A DNA stretch of 27,465 bases from JBFIHF01 sp964411125. GTDB taxonomy: Bacteria > Myxococcota_A > Bradymonadia > Bradymonadales > Bradymonadaceae. The stretch is from positions 1 through 27,465 of the forward strand of contig CAYPJU010000082.1 of NCBI GenBank assembly GCA_964411125.1. Direction: 5' to 3'. The position numbers and the translations under genes were made by a program. Below, in pieces: positions 7,165 to 14,666 of this stretch (within the stretch, counting starts at the first letter, position 1; the number at the start of each line of letters is the position of its first letter). Below the pieces are notes generated by a model, which was given only the letters and a program-made list of their open reading frames with translations, had not been told where the DNA came from and made no database searches.

Positions 7165-7237
7165 AGCGGGCGACCGGGCTCGAACCGGCGACAGCTAGCT
7201 TGGGAAGCTAGTACTCTACCAACTGAGTTACGCCCGC
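7165..7237 (-). tRNA. tRNA-Gly, anticodon CCC
   Basis: This is a 73-base cloverleaf. The acceptor is GCGGGCG/CGCCCGC, the D stem ACTC/GAGT, and the anticodon stem CTAGC/GCTAG with loop TTCCCAA (anticodon CCC at positions 34-36, reading GGG). The T arm is GCCGG-TTCGAGC-CCGGT. The discriminator base is T, as usual for bacterial tRNA-Gly. The CCA end is not encoded: CTAA follows. It is a single tRNA unit with its own promoter and terminator. Confidence 0.96.
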
Positions 7238-7247
7238 AGCGTTGCCA

Positions 7248-7276
7248 ACTGTGCTCGCGAGCCCCCGCAAAGTCAA
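7248..7276 (-). promoter_or_regulatory. Promoter of tRNA-Gly
   Basis: On the minus strand TTGACT (7276-7271), 17 bases, then CACAGT (7253-7248), ending ten bases before the tRNA 5' end. The -35 box matches five of six consensus positions and the -10 three of six. Spacing and position fit a short-leader tRNA promoter. Confidence 0.55.
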
Positions 7277-7351
7277 GCCGATGATGGGGGGGGCGAACGA
7301 TGCCCGGAGTCCTGGCCGAGGCCGTTCGGAGCTCCGGGCGGCCGCGTGCGA

Positions 7352-7654
7352 TCAGCCGACGAGTTTGACGACTTCGTCCTGAAGCGAGCCGTCGACCCAG
7401 AACTCTTTTCCTTTCTCGATCATGCCCCAGTAGTCGGTGTCCTGCATGATCTTCATGTTGATCTCTTCGAGCGTCGCGACTTCGTCGACGTCCGCGTACC
7501 AGAAGAGACGGTTCGCGCCGAAGAGCTCCATCCCGAAGTGCAGCTCGACGTCGTAGTTGTCGTTGAAGTACGCGTTGAATTCGGTGGCCCAGCCGAGCGC
7601 TTTGGGGACGTAGGAAGCGTTCTTGAGGGTGGCGTGTCGGGTAAATCGGATCAT
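7352..7654 (-). CDS. Small conserved-looking cytoplasmic protein of unknown function
   Basis: This encodes 100 residues from ATG 7654, with a good AGGAGA site seven bases upstream. It begins MIRFTRHATLKNAS and is mixed alpha/beta, with many aromatic residues (EFNAYFNDNY, FWYADVDEV, DYWGMIEKGKEFWVDG). It has no signal peptide and no Cys. The size and the pattern of an N-terminal strand, helix with aromatic residues, and ELHF.ME strand suggest a ferredoxin-like dimeric alpha/beta-barrel fold, but I cannot assign the family. It is probably monocistronic. A GC dyad CCCGGAG...CTCCGGG (7303-7338) lies just beyond its stop. Confidence 0.7.
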   Translation of the reverse strand: MIRFTRHATLKNASYVPKALGWATEFNAYFNDNYDVELHFGMELFGANRLFWYADVDEVATLEEINMKIMQDTDYWGMIEKGKEFWVDGSLQDEVVKLVG

Positions 7655-7888
7655 GTCGTTCTCCTGAAGGAAAAAGCGTCACGAGACGTACCGAGACCAC
7701 CCGCCGAATGCGGACCGCCTGACCTCGGACTTCACTATCTCTGAATGAGGGATCGATCTACGGGATCAAATCGGGGATAACAACCTAAAAATACGGCGTT
7801 TTTTTTTCGAAGCCGCCTCGGGTGGTGGCGCCCCGTTCAGCGATCGGTGGGCATGGGCCACTGGCTGTAACGTCGGGGCGTGTTTCGG

Positions 7889-8143
7889 TCAGTAACAGAC
7901 GCACCTGGTGGTGGTCCCCACGGTCTCGACCTCCCAGTGCCGGTACGCCATCTCGTCGCAGCAAACCTGGCAAGTTTCCGGGTCCACCCGATCCTCACAC
8001 CACGGGTGCAGATGCTTCACCCTTTCGCCGAAGAGAAAGACGCTCGCCGCCAGGAGGCCGGCGAGCACGAGGAGGAGCGCCAGGGCGACCTTCGACGATC
8101 GAGACCAGCGGGGGCGGGGCGTATCGTCTGTCCGTGGGTTCAT
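7889..8143 (-). CDS. Small membrane-anchored Cys-rich protein
   Basis: This encodes 84 residues from ATG 8143, with GAGGAAG just upstream. A basic N-terminus (about 18 residues) is followed by one membrane helix at about 19-40 (VALALLLVLAGLLAASVFLF). The last 36 residues carry six Cys, including TCQVCC and the terminal RCVCY, which implies disulfides outside the membrane or metal binding. I do not recognise the family. Between it and the gene ending at 7352 lie 234 bases (7655-7888) with a run of nine T at 7799-7807 and no gene that I can see. Confidence 0.6.
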   Translation of the reverse strand: MNPRTDDTPRPRWSRSSKVALALLLVLAGLLAASVFLFGERVKHLHPWCEDRVDPETCQVCCDEMAYRHWEVETVGTTTRCVCY

Positions 8144-8237
8144 GCTTCCTCGTCACCGGCCGGTTCCGGATGCCTCGTTCGGTGCTCCGCGACATCGCGC
8201 GGGGGGCTCGCGAGCAAGGTGGTTGCTTGAATTGGAA

Positions 8238-8263
8238 GGGGAGGATGAGGCATCCTGCTCCCC
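8238..8263 (+). promoter_or_regulatory. Hairpin over the only ribosome-site-like sequence of the 8264 gene
   Basis: The purine-rich GGGGAGGATG (8238-8247) can pair with CATCCT...CTCCCC (8251-8263), leaving AGG as the loop and a small bulge. The only strong Shine-Dalgarno-like stretch of this gene (GGAAGGGGAGG, 8235-8245) is thus inside the stem and too far from ATG 8264. This may limit or regulate translation, or the annotated start may be wrong. Confidence 0.35.
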
Positions 8264-8665
8264 ATGACCACCTGGATCTACATCGCCTTCGCCGCCGTCG
8301 CCGCCATCGCGGTTCTCCGCTTGTTTCGACGAGGTGCCGACGTCGCGGCGGTCGCCGCCCACGCTGCTGCGTCGGGGGACGTGACGCTGCTGGTCGAGCA
8401 GATCGAGGCGAGCGACGCGGACCCGGCGACGAGCTGGGACCAGGCGATCGCGAGGCTGTGGGAAGCGTACCACCGCGAGACCGCAGCACGGCTGGTCGTC
8501 GAAGGAGCCCGTCGTTCGCAGGCCCCGGTGCTCCAGTACTGGATTCAGCGCTTTCTCGAGGTCGAACCCGAGATCGCCGAGGAGCATTTCACCCCCGAGT
8601 TCCTCGACCGCTACTACCGTCCCGAAGTCGCCGCGAAATGCGGCCGCGGCTGCGGCTGCGGGTGA
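8264..8665 (+). CDS. Small membrane-anchored protein with Cys-rich tail
   Basis: This encodes 133 residues. The N-terminus, MTTWIYIAFAAVAAIAVLRL, is a single membrane anchor followed by an Arg-rich stop (FRRG). The middle is a helical, soluble region (about 30-115). The last eight residues, CGRGCGCG, hold three Cys, perhaps for metal binding. No Shine-Dalgarno lies within 12 bases of ATG 8264; instead a hairpin occupies the leader. It is divergent from the Cys-rich gene at 8143 (120-bp gap) and converges on the SDR gene. The function is unknown. Confidence 0.6.
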   Translation: MTTWIYIAFAAVAAIAVLRLFRRGADVAAVAAHAAASGDVTLLVEQIEASDADPATSWDQAIARLWEAYHRETAARLVVEGARRSQAPVLQYWIQRFLEVEPEIAEEHFTPEFLDRYYRPEVAAKCGRGCGCG

Positions 8666-8676
8666 ATCGGCCCCCT

Positions 8677-8695
8677 GCCGGTTCGACCCACCGGC
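8677..8695. terminator. Hairpin between convergent genes
   Basis: GCCGGT-tcgaccc-ACCGGC is a 6-bp perfect stem in the 42-bp gap between the gene ending at 8665 and the convergent SDR gene ending at 8708. No T-run follows on either strand. Confidence 0.35.
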
Positions 8696-8707
8696 TGCTC
8701 GCCCTCT

Positions 8708-9625
8708 TCAATCGATCGTCCGCACCACCGCTTCGGTCGCATCCCACAGTTTCGCAGCGAGGTCCATGTCGCGACCGTGCCGCGACGATTTGCCGACGTT
8801 GACGTCGACCAGATACTCGCCGTCGATCAGGCTCGGCTCGGCGACGGCCGCCGCCCACACCTGAGTGGCAGCGCCCTGCGGAATCGTCTTGAGGGTGAGC
8901 GGCGCGAAGAGCCCCGACAGAAACTCCATCGCCTTCGAATGGCGAGTGAGGTTGGTCGGGATCGACCCGGGATGTAGCGCCACGGCGATCCGCTCCGAGT
9001 CCCCGAGCCTGCGGGAGAGCTCGCGAGCGAAGAGGATGTTGGCGAGCTTCGACTGGCCGTATGCCGGGATCGGTTTGTAGCCGTCCTCGTAGGCGAGGTC
9101 GTCGAGCTTGATCCCCTGCTTCGGGGCGAAGTTGTGCCCTTCGCTCGCGACGCAGACGACGCGCCCGTCGGCGGCGAGGGTGTCGATGAGGCCGTCGATC
9201 AGGATGAAGTGGGCGACGTGGTTGACGAAGAGCTGCTTTTCGCAGCCGAACAGCACCTCGCGCTTCGGCAGCATCATGATGCCGGCGTTGGCGATGATCG
9301 CGTCGAGAGGCTCTCCGTGGCTCCGCACGGTGTCGATGCAGGCCCGGATGCTCGCGGGGTCGACGAGCTCACACGTCACGGGGACGGTGTCACCCTCCAC
9401 CTTCTCGCACGCCTCTCGCGCCTTGGCCTCGGTGCGCGCCGACCCGACGACGGTCGCACCGCGCATCGCCAGGACCCGCATCGTCTCGAGGCCGAGCCCC
9501 GAATTGCAGCCCGTCACCAGATAGCGCTTGCCGGTGAGATCTACCCCTTCGGTGACCTCCTCGGCCGTCGAGGCCCACCCGTATCCGCTCGCTCCCTTTC
9601 CACGAAAAAACGCAAGAATGCTCAT
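8708..9625 (-). CDS. Short-chain dehydrogenase/reductase (retinol dehydrogenase-like)
   Basis: This encodes 305 residues with a full classical SDR signature: the nucleotide-binding motif TGCNSGLG (T38-G45), NAG at N113-G115, N135, S161, and the catalytic pair Y189 and K193 in YGQSKLAN. The late motif LHPGSIPTNLTRH and the 30-residue N-terminal extension before the Rossmann fold match the retinol-dehydrogenase/WW-domain-oxidoreductase-like branch. It is an NAD(P)-dependent cytoplasmic oxidoreductase of unknown substrate. ATG 9625 begins MSILAFFRG, with a modest GGGTGA site. It converges on the small gene at 8665 and is followed upstream by the peptidase gene on the same strand, with a 166-bp gap. 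Confidence 0.88.
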   Translation of the reverse strand: MSILAFFRGKGASGYGWASTAEEVTEGVDLTGKRYLVTGCNSGLGLETMRVLAMRGATVVGSARTEAKAREACEKVEGDTVPVTCELVDPASIRACIDTVRSHGEPLDAIIANAGIMMLPKREVLFGCEKQLFVNHVAHFILIDGLIDTLAADGRVVCVASEGHNFAPKQGIKLDDLAYEDGYKPIPAYGQSKLANILFARELSRRLGDSERIAVALHPGSIPTNLTRHSKAMEFLSGLFAPLTLKTIPQGAATQVWAAAVAEPSLIDGEYLVDVNVGKSSRHGRDMDLAAKLWDATEAVVRTID

Positions 9626-9791
9626 TGTTTCACCCGTTCAGGTCGCGGCCATTCTTTCACGGAAGGAGGACGGGGTACAGGTCACCGCGCGGCGGGCAGC
9701 GCCCGATGGCGGCGCTCATTTTTGGATGGGCTCTGGCCGCCGCCGTCACCGGGGACGGGTCGAGGTCCCCTTCCCGACGTGGCCGCGCCGA

Positions 9792-11429
9792 TTACTTCGG
9801 CCAGAGAAGGTAGACCGCGGGGCCGCTCCCCTGGACGAGGTACGGGCGCTGCTCCAGCGGCCGGCCGGTGTGCAAGCTGCCGGTGGCGGCCGGGCGAACC
9901 TCGCCCCACTTCAAACCCCACGCGTGCAGCGCGCGAGGATTAGGAACGTGGCGTTTCACGCCCCCTTCGATGACGAAGACGGGGGGCCCGTCGCTCACGA
10001 GGGTCGGCCGATGCGGCAGCGCGGCGCCCGTTCGAAACGACTCGAGCTTGCGGTCGCTCACCTTGATGATGTCGTTCCACTGGAAGCCCCACGCCTGAAA
10101 CGACTCGGGGCTCGTGACGTGCCGCTTCACCGCTTGGCTGCCGTCGTACGGCAACCGCGGCGGGTCGCACCGAAGAGTCTTTCCCGCTCCGAAGAGCTCG
10201 GCGCTCTGCCCGCCTGTCGCGTCGTGCGCGTAGGCGTAGACCTTGCGCGCCACCCCGTCCATCAGACCGTGCGGCACTTTGGTGTACCACCCGTGGGAGC
10301 AAGAGCCGATCGCCGAGCAGAGGTCCTGGCGATGTTCGTTCGCCCGCGCGTTCGCGCCATGCGCTCCCTGCGTGAAGACGGGGCCACCGATCGAGACGTA
10401 CACGTCGAGGGCCGCGTCGGGCGCATCGGGGTCTTGCGTCCATCCGGCGATGCCGCCGCAGTTCGCGGCGTCCAGGTAGCCACGCGGCGCGTTGCCGACC
10501 GAAACGTTGCCGTCCGACGCCGCCCACGGCGCGAGCTCGATGTGCAGGTGGTCGTGATGAGGGTGGGGGCCCGAGTAGTACCGGTGTTTCGGCGCCGGTC
10601 GATGCGCGCCCCAGCTCGTGCGGTCCCACACGATGAACTCGATCCCCAGGCTCTGTGCGTTCTGGATCAGGTAGTGCGCGATGGGATCGCCGAGGTCGTT
10701 GTCGGCCTGACCTCGGTCGAGAGGGACGAAGAGATCGATCGCGCGGCCCGATGCGTGGACCGACAGCTCGCCGGCGTTCGCGGTGTTGGCCCGGCAGGCA
10801 TACCCTCCGTAGCTCACCGCGCCTCGGAACTTCGCCTTCAGATGCTCGGCGAGCGCCCGGGTGCCGGGCAAGAGCGACCCGGTGCAGCGGCTCGGCGCCC
10901 CGGTGTAAGGCAGATGCTGCTGGTTGCCGGCGCTGACGACGCTGTTCGGCGGTACCCACCGCCCCGAGTGGGCCGCGAGCGTCGTCGTCGCCCCCTCCGG
11001 GATCTCCAGCTCTCCTTCGTGGGCGTGAGGCTCTCCGGCCCCGACGACGATCCGCGCGAATTCGACCTCGCTGTTCATCCGCAGTTCCACCGCCGTGGCG
11101 GAACGCGGCAGCTCGATGACCCCCTCGTGAGCGGCCGGGTCCTCGTCGTCGACGAAAGTCGAGACGTCGGCCCAGTCCACGACGACCTCGCCGCTCGCGT
11201 CCAAGGCGCGAATCTGAGCGTCTGCGAGCGAGACGTGGAAATCGACGTTGTCGAACGGTCGCTCCGCTTCGAGGCGTGCGAGGCCGAGCCCATCGGTCAC
11301 GTAGAAGACCTCCGTCTCTTCGACGATGGAACTCTGGACGCTACCGACCATCCCGTCGACGCCGACGGCGCCCTGGCCACAGCCGATGGCGAAGGTGATC
11401 GAGAAAAACAGGATCCACGTCTTCTGCAT
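9792..11429 (-). CDS. LAS/M15-type peptidase lipoprotein with C-terminal repeats
   Basis: This encodes 545 residues from ATG 11429, chosen because GGAGA lies seven bases upstream; ATG 11435 is too close to that site. The signal MQKTWILFFSITFAIGCG has a Cys for lipidation. Residues about 35-150 form a beta-rich N-terminal region. A peptidase domain at about 175-305 shows SVHASGRAIDLF (H225, D232) and the HHDHLHIEL block (H294, H296), the zinc-binding pattern of D-Ala-D-Ala metallopeptidases. A region from about 315 (CGGIAGWTQDPDAPDAALDV, then GSCSHGWYTKVPHGLMDG) resembles an accessory domain common in myxobacterial exoproteins. The C-terminus has two copies of a KRHV.....F.AWG..W repeat. It probably acts on peptidoglycan stem peptides, self or prey. 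Confidence 0.82.
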   Translation of the reverse strand: MQKTWILFFSITFAIGCGQGAVGVDGMVGSVQSSIVEETEVFYVTDGLGLARLEAERPFDNVDFHVSLADAQIRALDASGEVVVDWADVSTFVDDEDPAAHEGVIELPRSATAVELRMNSEVEFARIVVGAGEPHAHEGELEIPEGATTTLAAHSGRWVPPNSVVSAGNQQHLPYTGAPSRCTGSLLPGTRALAEHLKAKFRGAVSYGGYACRANTANAGELSVHASGRAIDLFVPLDRGQADNDLGDPIAHYLIQNAQSLGIEFIVWDRTSWGAHRPAPKHRYYSGPHPHHDHLHIELAPWAASDGNVSVGNAPRGYLDAANCGGIAGWTQDPDAPDAALDVYVSIGGPVFTQGAHGANARANEHRQDLCSAIGSCSHGWYTKVPHGLMDGVARKVYAYAHDATGGQSAELFGAGKTLRCDPPRLPYDGSQAVKRHVTSPESFQAWGFQWNDIIKVSDRKLESFRTGAALPHRPTLVSDGPPVFVIEGGVKRHVPNPRALHAWGLKWGEVRPAATGSLHTGRPLEQRPYLVQGSGPAVYLLWPK

Positions 11430-11699
11430 CTTCATTCTCCGGTTGTCACACATCGTCGCACATCTGCCCACACCCGACGCAGGAACCATGCCACGTTTCC
11501 AAATCCAACCGTTACAAGGGGTTACGGAGCCCGGCCGTGCGCGGTTGAACGCGACCCCTCATGGCATCGATGCCGCATGTGACACTCGAGCCTCAAGGGA
11601 CCGCTCACCACCGCGCGTGACGGGGGCGGCGGAGGCGGGTGTTACGCCGCCGAACGCCCTCGTGATACATCTCTCGTTCCATCCACCCACGGAGGCCCC

Positions 11700-12446
11700 A
11701 TGTTCGACAAGATTCTCCGCTCCGTTCTTTACCCCCGCGGCTATGCGATGCCGGCGCGTGATCCTGGCGCGGGAGTGTCGGGGCTGGAGAAGATGACGGT
11801 CGACACCGCACAGGGAGAGGTGGAGGGCTGGTTTCTCCCGCGGACGACGGACGGTCCACCCGGCCCCGGGGTGATCTTCGCGCATGGAAATGCTGAGCTG
11901 ATCGATCACTGGCCGGAGTTCATGCAGCCCTATCGCGAAATGGGCGTGAGCGTGTTGTTGGCGGAGTACCGGGGATACGGACGGTCGGCGGGGGATCCCA
12001 CGCAGGAGCGGATCACCGCCGATTTCGTCGCCTTCCGCTCGTGGCTGGACGCACGAGACGAGGTGGACCCACAGCGCGTGATCTACCACGGCCGATCGCT
12101 CGGGGGTGGCGCAGTCGGAGCGCTCGCCGCCCGCGTGCCACCGGCGGCGCTGATCCTCGAGTCGACCTTCACGTCGGTCGCCGACATCGCGTCGGCGTTC
12201 ATGGTGCCTCGAGGCTTCATCGCCGATCCGTACGACACGATCGGGACGATCGCCGCCAATCCCGGATTGCCGCTTCTCGTGATGCACGGGGACCACGATT
12301 CGTTGGTGCGTCCCGAACACGGACGCAAGCTGGCATCGGCCTCGGAGGCGAGCCGGCTCGAGTGGTTCGATGCCGACCACAACGATTTTCCCGGTGACGT
12401 CGACCGCTACTGGTCGGTGGTGAAAGAGTTCGTGACCGATATCTGA
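11700..12446 (+). CDS. Alpha/beta hydrolase (FrsA/Bem46-like)
   Basis: This encodes 248 residues from ATG 11700, with GGAGG seven bases upstream. The fold motifs are FAHGNAELIDHW (oxyanion strand), LAEYRGYGRSAG, nucleophile elbow G-R-S133-L-G-G, acid D200 (or D198) in HGDHDSLVRPEHG, and H227 in DADHNDF. The short core without a large cap matches the Bem46/FrsA/YqkD group of serine hydrolases. The first 15 residues (MFDKILRSVLYPRGY) are typical of that group. No signal peptide is seen. It is divergent from the peptidase gene (270-bp gap, 11430-11699, which holds no gene I can see) and stands alone. Confidence 0.87.
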   Translation: MFDKILRSVLYPRGYAMPARDPGAGVSGLEKMTVDTAQGEVEGWFLPRTTDGPPGPGVIFAHGNAELIDHWPEFMQPYREMGVSVLLAEYRGYGRSAGDPTQERITADFVAFRSWLDARDEVDPQRVIYHGRSLGGGAVGALAARVPPAALILESTFTSVADIASAFMVPRGFIADPYDTIGTIAANPGLPLLVMHGDHDSLVRPEHGRKLASASEASRLEWFDADHNDFPGDVDRYWSVVKEFVTDI

Positions 12447-12611
12447 GGCTCGGCGCCTCGCTCCTCAGAAATCTGACGGCTCGGGGGGGAGGTCGGAGAC
12501 GACGGTCGGTCTCCGATCTCGGCGCCGCGCGGGGAGGTCCGCCGCGAATCCGGCGGGGGCAGATTCGTGGCATGGAAGCTGCTCTACGGTTAGGATGACC
12601 GAGAGAGCCGT

Positions 12612-13955
12612 ATGAAACTTCGACGAACCACCAACCTGATCCTGCTGCTGGCCGCCCTCTTTCTGGTCGCCTGCGGCCGCCCCGAGTTCGGGACCTCGAC
12701 CGCCGCGGGAGACGACGTTCTCGATACGGACGTGGAGCGCGACGAGCCCGCCTCCGATTCGGTGAACAACGGGTCGGGCGCCGAGGAAGATCCGGGCGCG
12801 GCCCCACCGGTCGACGCATCGAACAACGATTCCGGCGAGGGAATGCAGCCGACGCCGGACTCGGAGAGCTACTTCGATTCGGACGCCGACCTGGCGTTCT
12901 CCGTCTACCAGCAGGTGGCGGCGGGGGGACGAAACGGCGTGTTCGCTCCGCACGGGATCGCGCGCAGCCTGGTGGTACTGCACGCGGCGTCGGACGCCGA
13001 CACGGCGGCGATGATCGAGGCGGCGCTGGCCGGATACCTCGGGGCCGACATCTACCAGTCTTTCAACGCGAAGGACCTCGAGCTCGAAGAGCAGGGACAG
13101 GTCAGCTCGTTTCAGATGGTCGGTGCGGTGTGGGCCCAGAACGACATCGAGGTCGACGGGGACTTCGTGGACACGCTGGCACGTCACCTGGGGCAGCGGG
13201 TTCGACTCGTCGATTTCCAAAATCCCGATGAGGCGCGTGTCGCGATCAACAACTGGTACAACGAACAGACGGGGGGCCGGCTGACCGAAGCGCTCGCCCC
13301 GCGTTCGGTCGACGAGACGACGCGGTTCGTGGTCACCGACGGTACCTGGTTCGCCGCGCCCTGGGGTTTCGGAGGGTTCGACGAGGCGAACACCACGTAC
13401 GAGGTCTTTCGGGGGAGCGAGGCGGACGTGCAACTGCCGATGATGCACACGACGGCCGAGCTTCGCGTGACGGACGGCCCGGACTTCGACGCGGTGGTGA
13501 TGCCGTACGAGGGCGACTTCTCGCTCATCGCGGTCGTCCCCGACGACATCGAGTCGTTCGAGGCGGGCTTGCAGCCCGAGCTGTTGGACCGGCTGGTGCA
13601 AGAGGGGACGGTCGCAACCGTGGACCTGGCGTTCCCGCGCATCGAGGTTTCGGGGCGGGTATCGCTGGCTCGGGTAGCCGATTCGATCGGACTCGCGACG
13701 CTCTTCGACGATGCGGAATACCCCGCCCTCCTCGACGGCACGCGGCCAGCCGACGCCCATCATCGCAGCAGGCTGCTGTTCGACGAGGCGGGCACCGAAG
13801 CGACCGGGTCGCCGGATCCGGGCGACCGCGACGACGACGGGCTCGGGGCGGGCGCGAACGCGATCGAGGTTCGGTTCGACCGACCCTTCCTGTTCGCCGT
13901 GCGTCACGACTCGACCGGGCGTCTCCTGTTCATGGGGCGTGTCGCCCAGCCGTGA
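12612..13955 (+). CDS. Serpin-family lipoprotein
   Basis: This encodes 447 residues. The signal MKLRRTTNLILLLAALFLVAC gives a lipoprotein with lipobox LVAC. An acidic Ser/Asp/Asn tether runs to about residue 85. The serpin domain follows to the end: FSVYQQVAAGGRNGVFAPHG (helix A/B start), INNWYNEQTGGRLTEAL, VVTDGTWFAAPW, FRGSEADVQLPMM, then the reactive-centre hinge E392-A-G-T-E-A-T and the closing FDRPFLFAVRHDSTGRLLFMG. The hinge keeps the small residues an inhibitory serpin needs, so it may trap serine or cysteine proteases at the cell surface. The reactive loop (GSPDPGDRDDDGLGAGANAI) is unusually acidic, so the target protease is not obvious. It is first in a likely operon: the next gene begins 15 bases on. 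Serpins are patchily distributed in bacteria. Confidence 0.92.
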   Translation: MKLRRTTNLILLLAALFLVACGRPEFGTSTAAGDDVLDTDVERDEPASDSVNNGSGAEEDPGAAPPVDASNNDSGEGMQPTPDSESYFDSDADLAFSVYQQVAAGGRNGVFAPHGIARSLVVLHAASDADTAAMIEAALAGYLGADIYQSFNAKDLELEEQGQVSSFQMVGAVWAQNDIEVDGDFVDTLARHLGQRVRLVDFQNPDEARVAINNWYNEQTGGRLTEALAPRSVDETTRFVVTDGTWFAAPWGFGGFDEANTTYEVFRGSEADVQLPMMHTTAELRVTDGPDFDAVVMPYEGDFSLIAVVPDDIESFEAGLQPELLDRLVQEGTVATVDLAFPRIEVSGRVSLARVADSIGLATLFDDAEYPALLDGTRPADAHHRSRLLFDEAGTEATGSPDPGDRDDDGLGAGANAIEVRFDRPFLFAVRHDSTGRLLFMGRVAQP

Positions 13956-13970
13956 GGGAGGGTCTTCGAA

Positions 13971-14666
13971 ATGACCAGACGATTTGGACGGTCTGCAGCA
14001 CTGGTTGTGCTGCTCACGTTTTCTTCGTGTACGGAAGCTACGGGCGTCGAAGGGGAAGGGGACCAGGGCTGGAACTTCCCTGAAGGCGACGGGTCCCGCG
14101 ACAGCGGCACCCGTGACGCGGACACGGTCCCCGACGCGAGCACGACGCCAGATGCGAGCGCCACGCCCGACGCGAACGGTCCGCCCGACACCAGCACCTG
14201 CCTCGCGAGAGCGCCGAAAGTGCATCGGCCGGCCGACGCGATGTGCGACGACGAACGAGATCCCGGGAACGGGGGCTCCGCGGAATTCGGCGATTGTACG
14301 TCCGACGAGGATTGCACCGATGGGAACAACGGGCGGTGCGGCTCGGACCGCGATTACGCCTACTGCACCTACGACGAGTGCTTCGTGGCGGACGATTGCG
14401 GCGGGAAGGTGTGCGAGTGCGAGGGCGGATTCCGTAGCGACGGGAACCGATGCATGGGGGGCAATTGCCTCGTGAACGCCGACTGTCCCACGGGATTCTG
14501 CAGCCCCACGTTGGGTGACTGCGGCCACTTCGACGGGACGGTCGCGTACTTCTGCCGAACGTGCGACGACGAGTGCATCGACGACGAGGACTGCCAGGGC
14601 GGCTACTGCGCCTACGACGAAGGGCGCGGCCACTGGGCGTGCAGCACCAACGAATGCGTAGGATGA
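13971..14666 (+). CDS. Cys-rich lipoprotein with Asp/Thr/Pro tether
   Basis: This encodes 231 residues from ATG 13971, behind a GAGGGAGGG stretch. The signal peptide (MTRRFGRSAALVVLLTFSSC) ends in a Cys suited to lipidation. Residues about 45-80 are a repetitive tether (DADTVPDASTTPDASATPDA). The mature domain has more than twenty Cys in repeated C..D.DC units (CTSDEDCTDGNNGRC, CFVADDCGGKVC, CLVNADCPTGFC, CIDDEDCQGGYC), a disulfide-rich pattern frequent in myxobacterial surface proteins. No enzymatic motif is visible. The stop overlaps the next start (ATGA), so it is translationally coupled to the cytochrome gene. Confidence 0.8.
   Translation: MTRRFGRSAALVVLLTFSSCTEATGVEGEGDQGWNFPEGDGSRDSGTRDADTVPDASTTPDASATPDANGPPDTSTCLARAPKVHRPADAMCDDERDPGNGGSAEFGDCTSDEDCTDGNNGRCGSDRDYAYCTYDECFVADDCGGKVCECEGGFRSDGNRCMGGNCLVNADCPTGFCSPTLGDCGHFDGTVAYFCRTCDDECIDDEDCQGGYCAYDEGRGHWACSTNECVG

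Noticed and set aside
7790..7820. Run of nine T (7799-7807) as an intrinsic terminator
   Set aside because: No plus-strand gene ends upstream of it. On the minus strand it reads as A, and only a weak GGCG/CGCC stem precedes the short TATTTTT.
11496..11530. Inverted repeat CCGTTAC...GTTACGG upstream of the peptidase gene as an operator
   Set aside because: Only four outer bases pair before a T/T mismatch. It is as well described as a short direct repeat of GTTAC, too weak to call.
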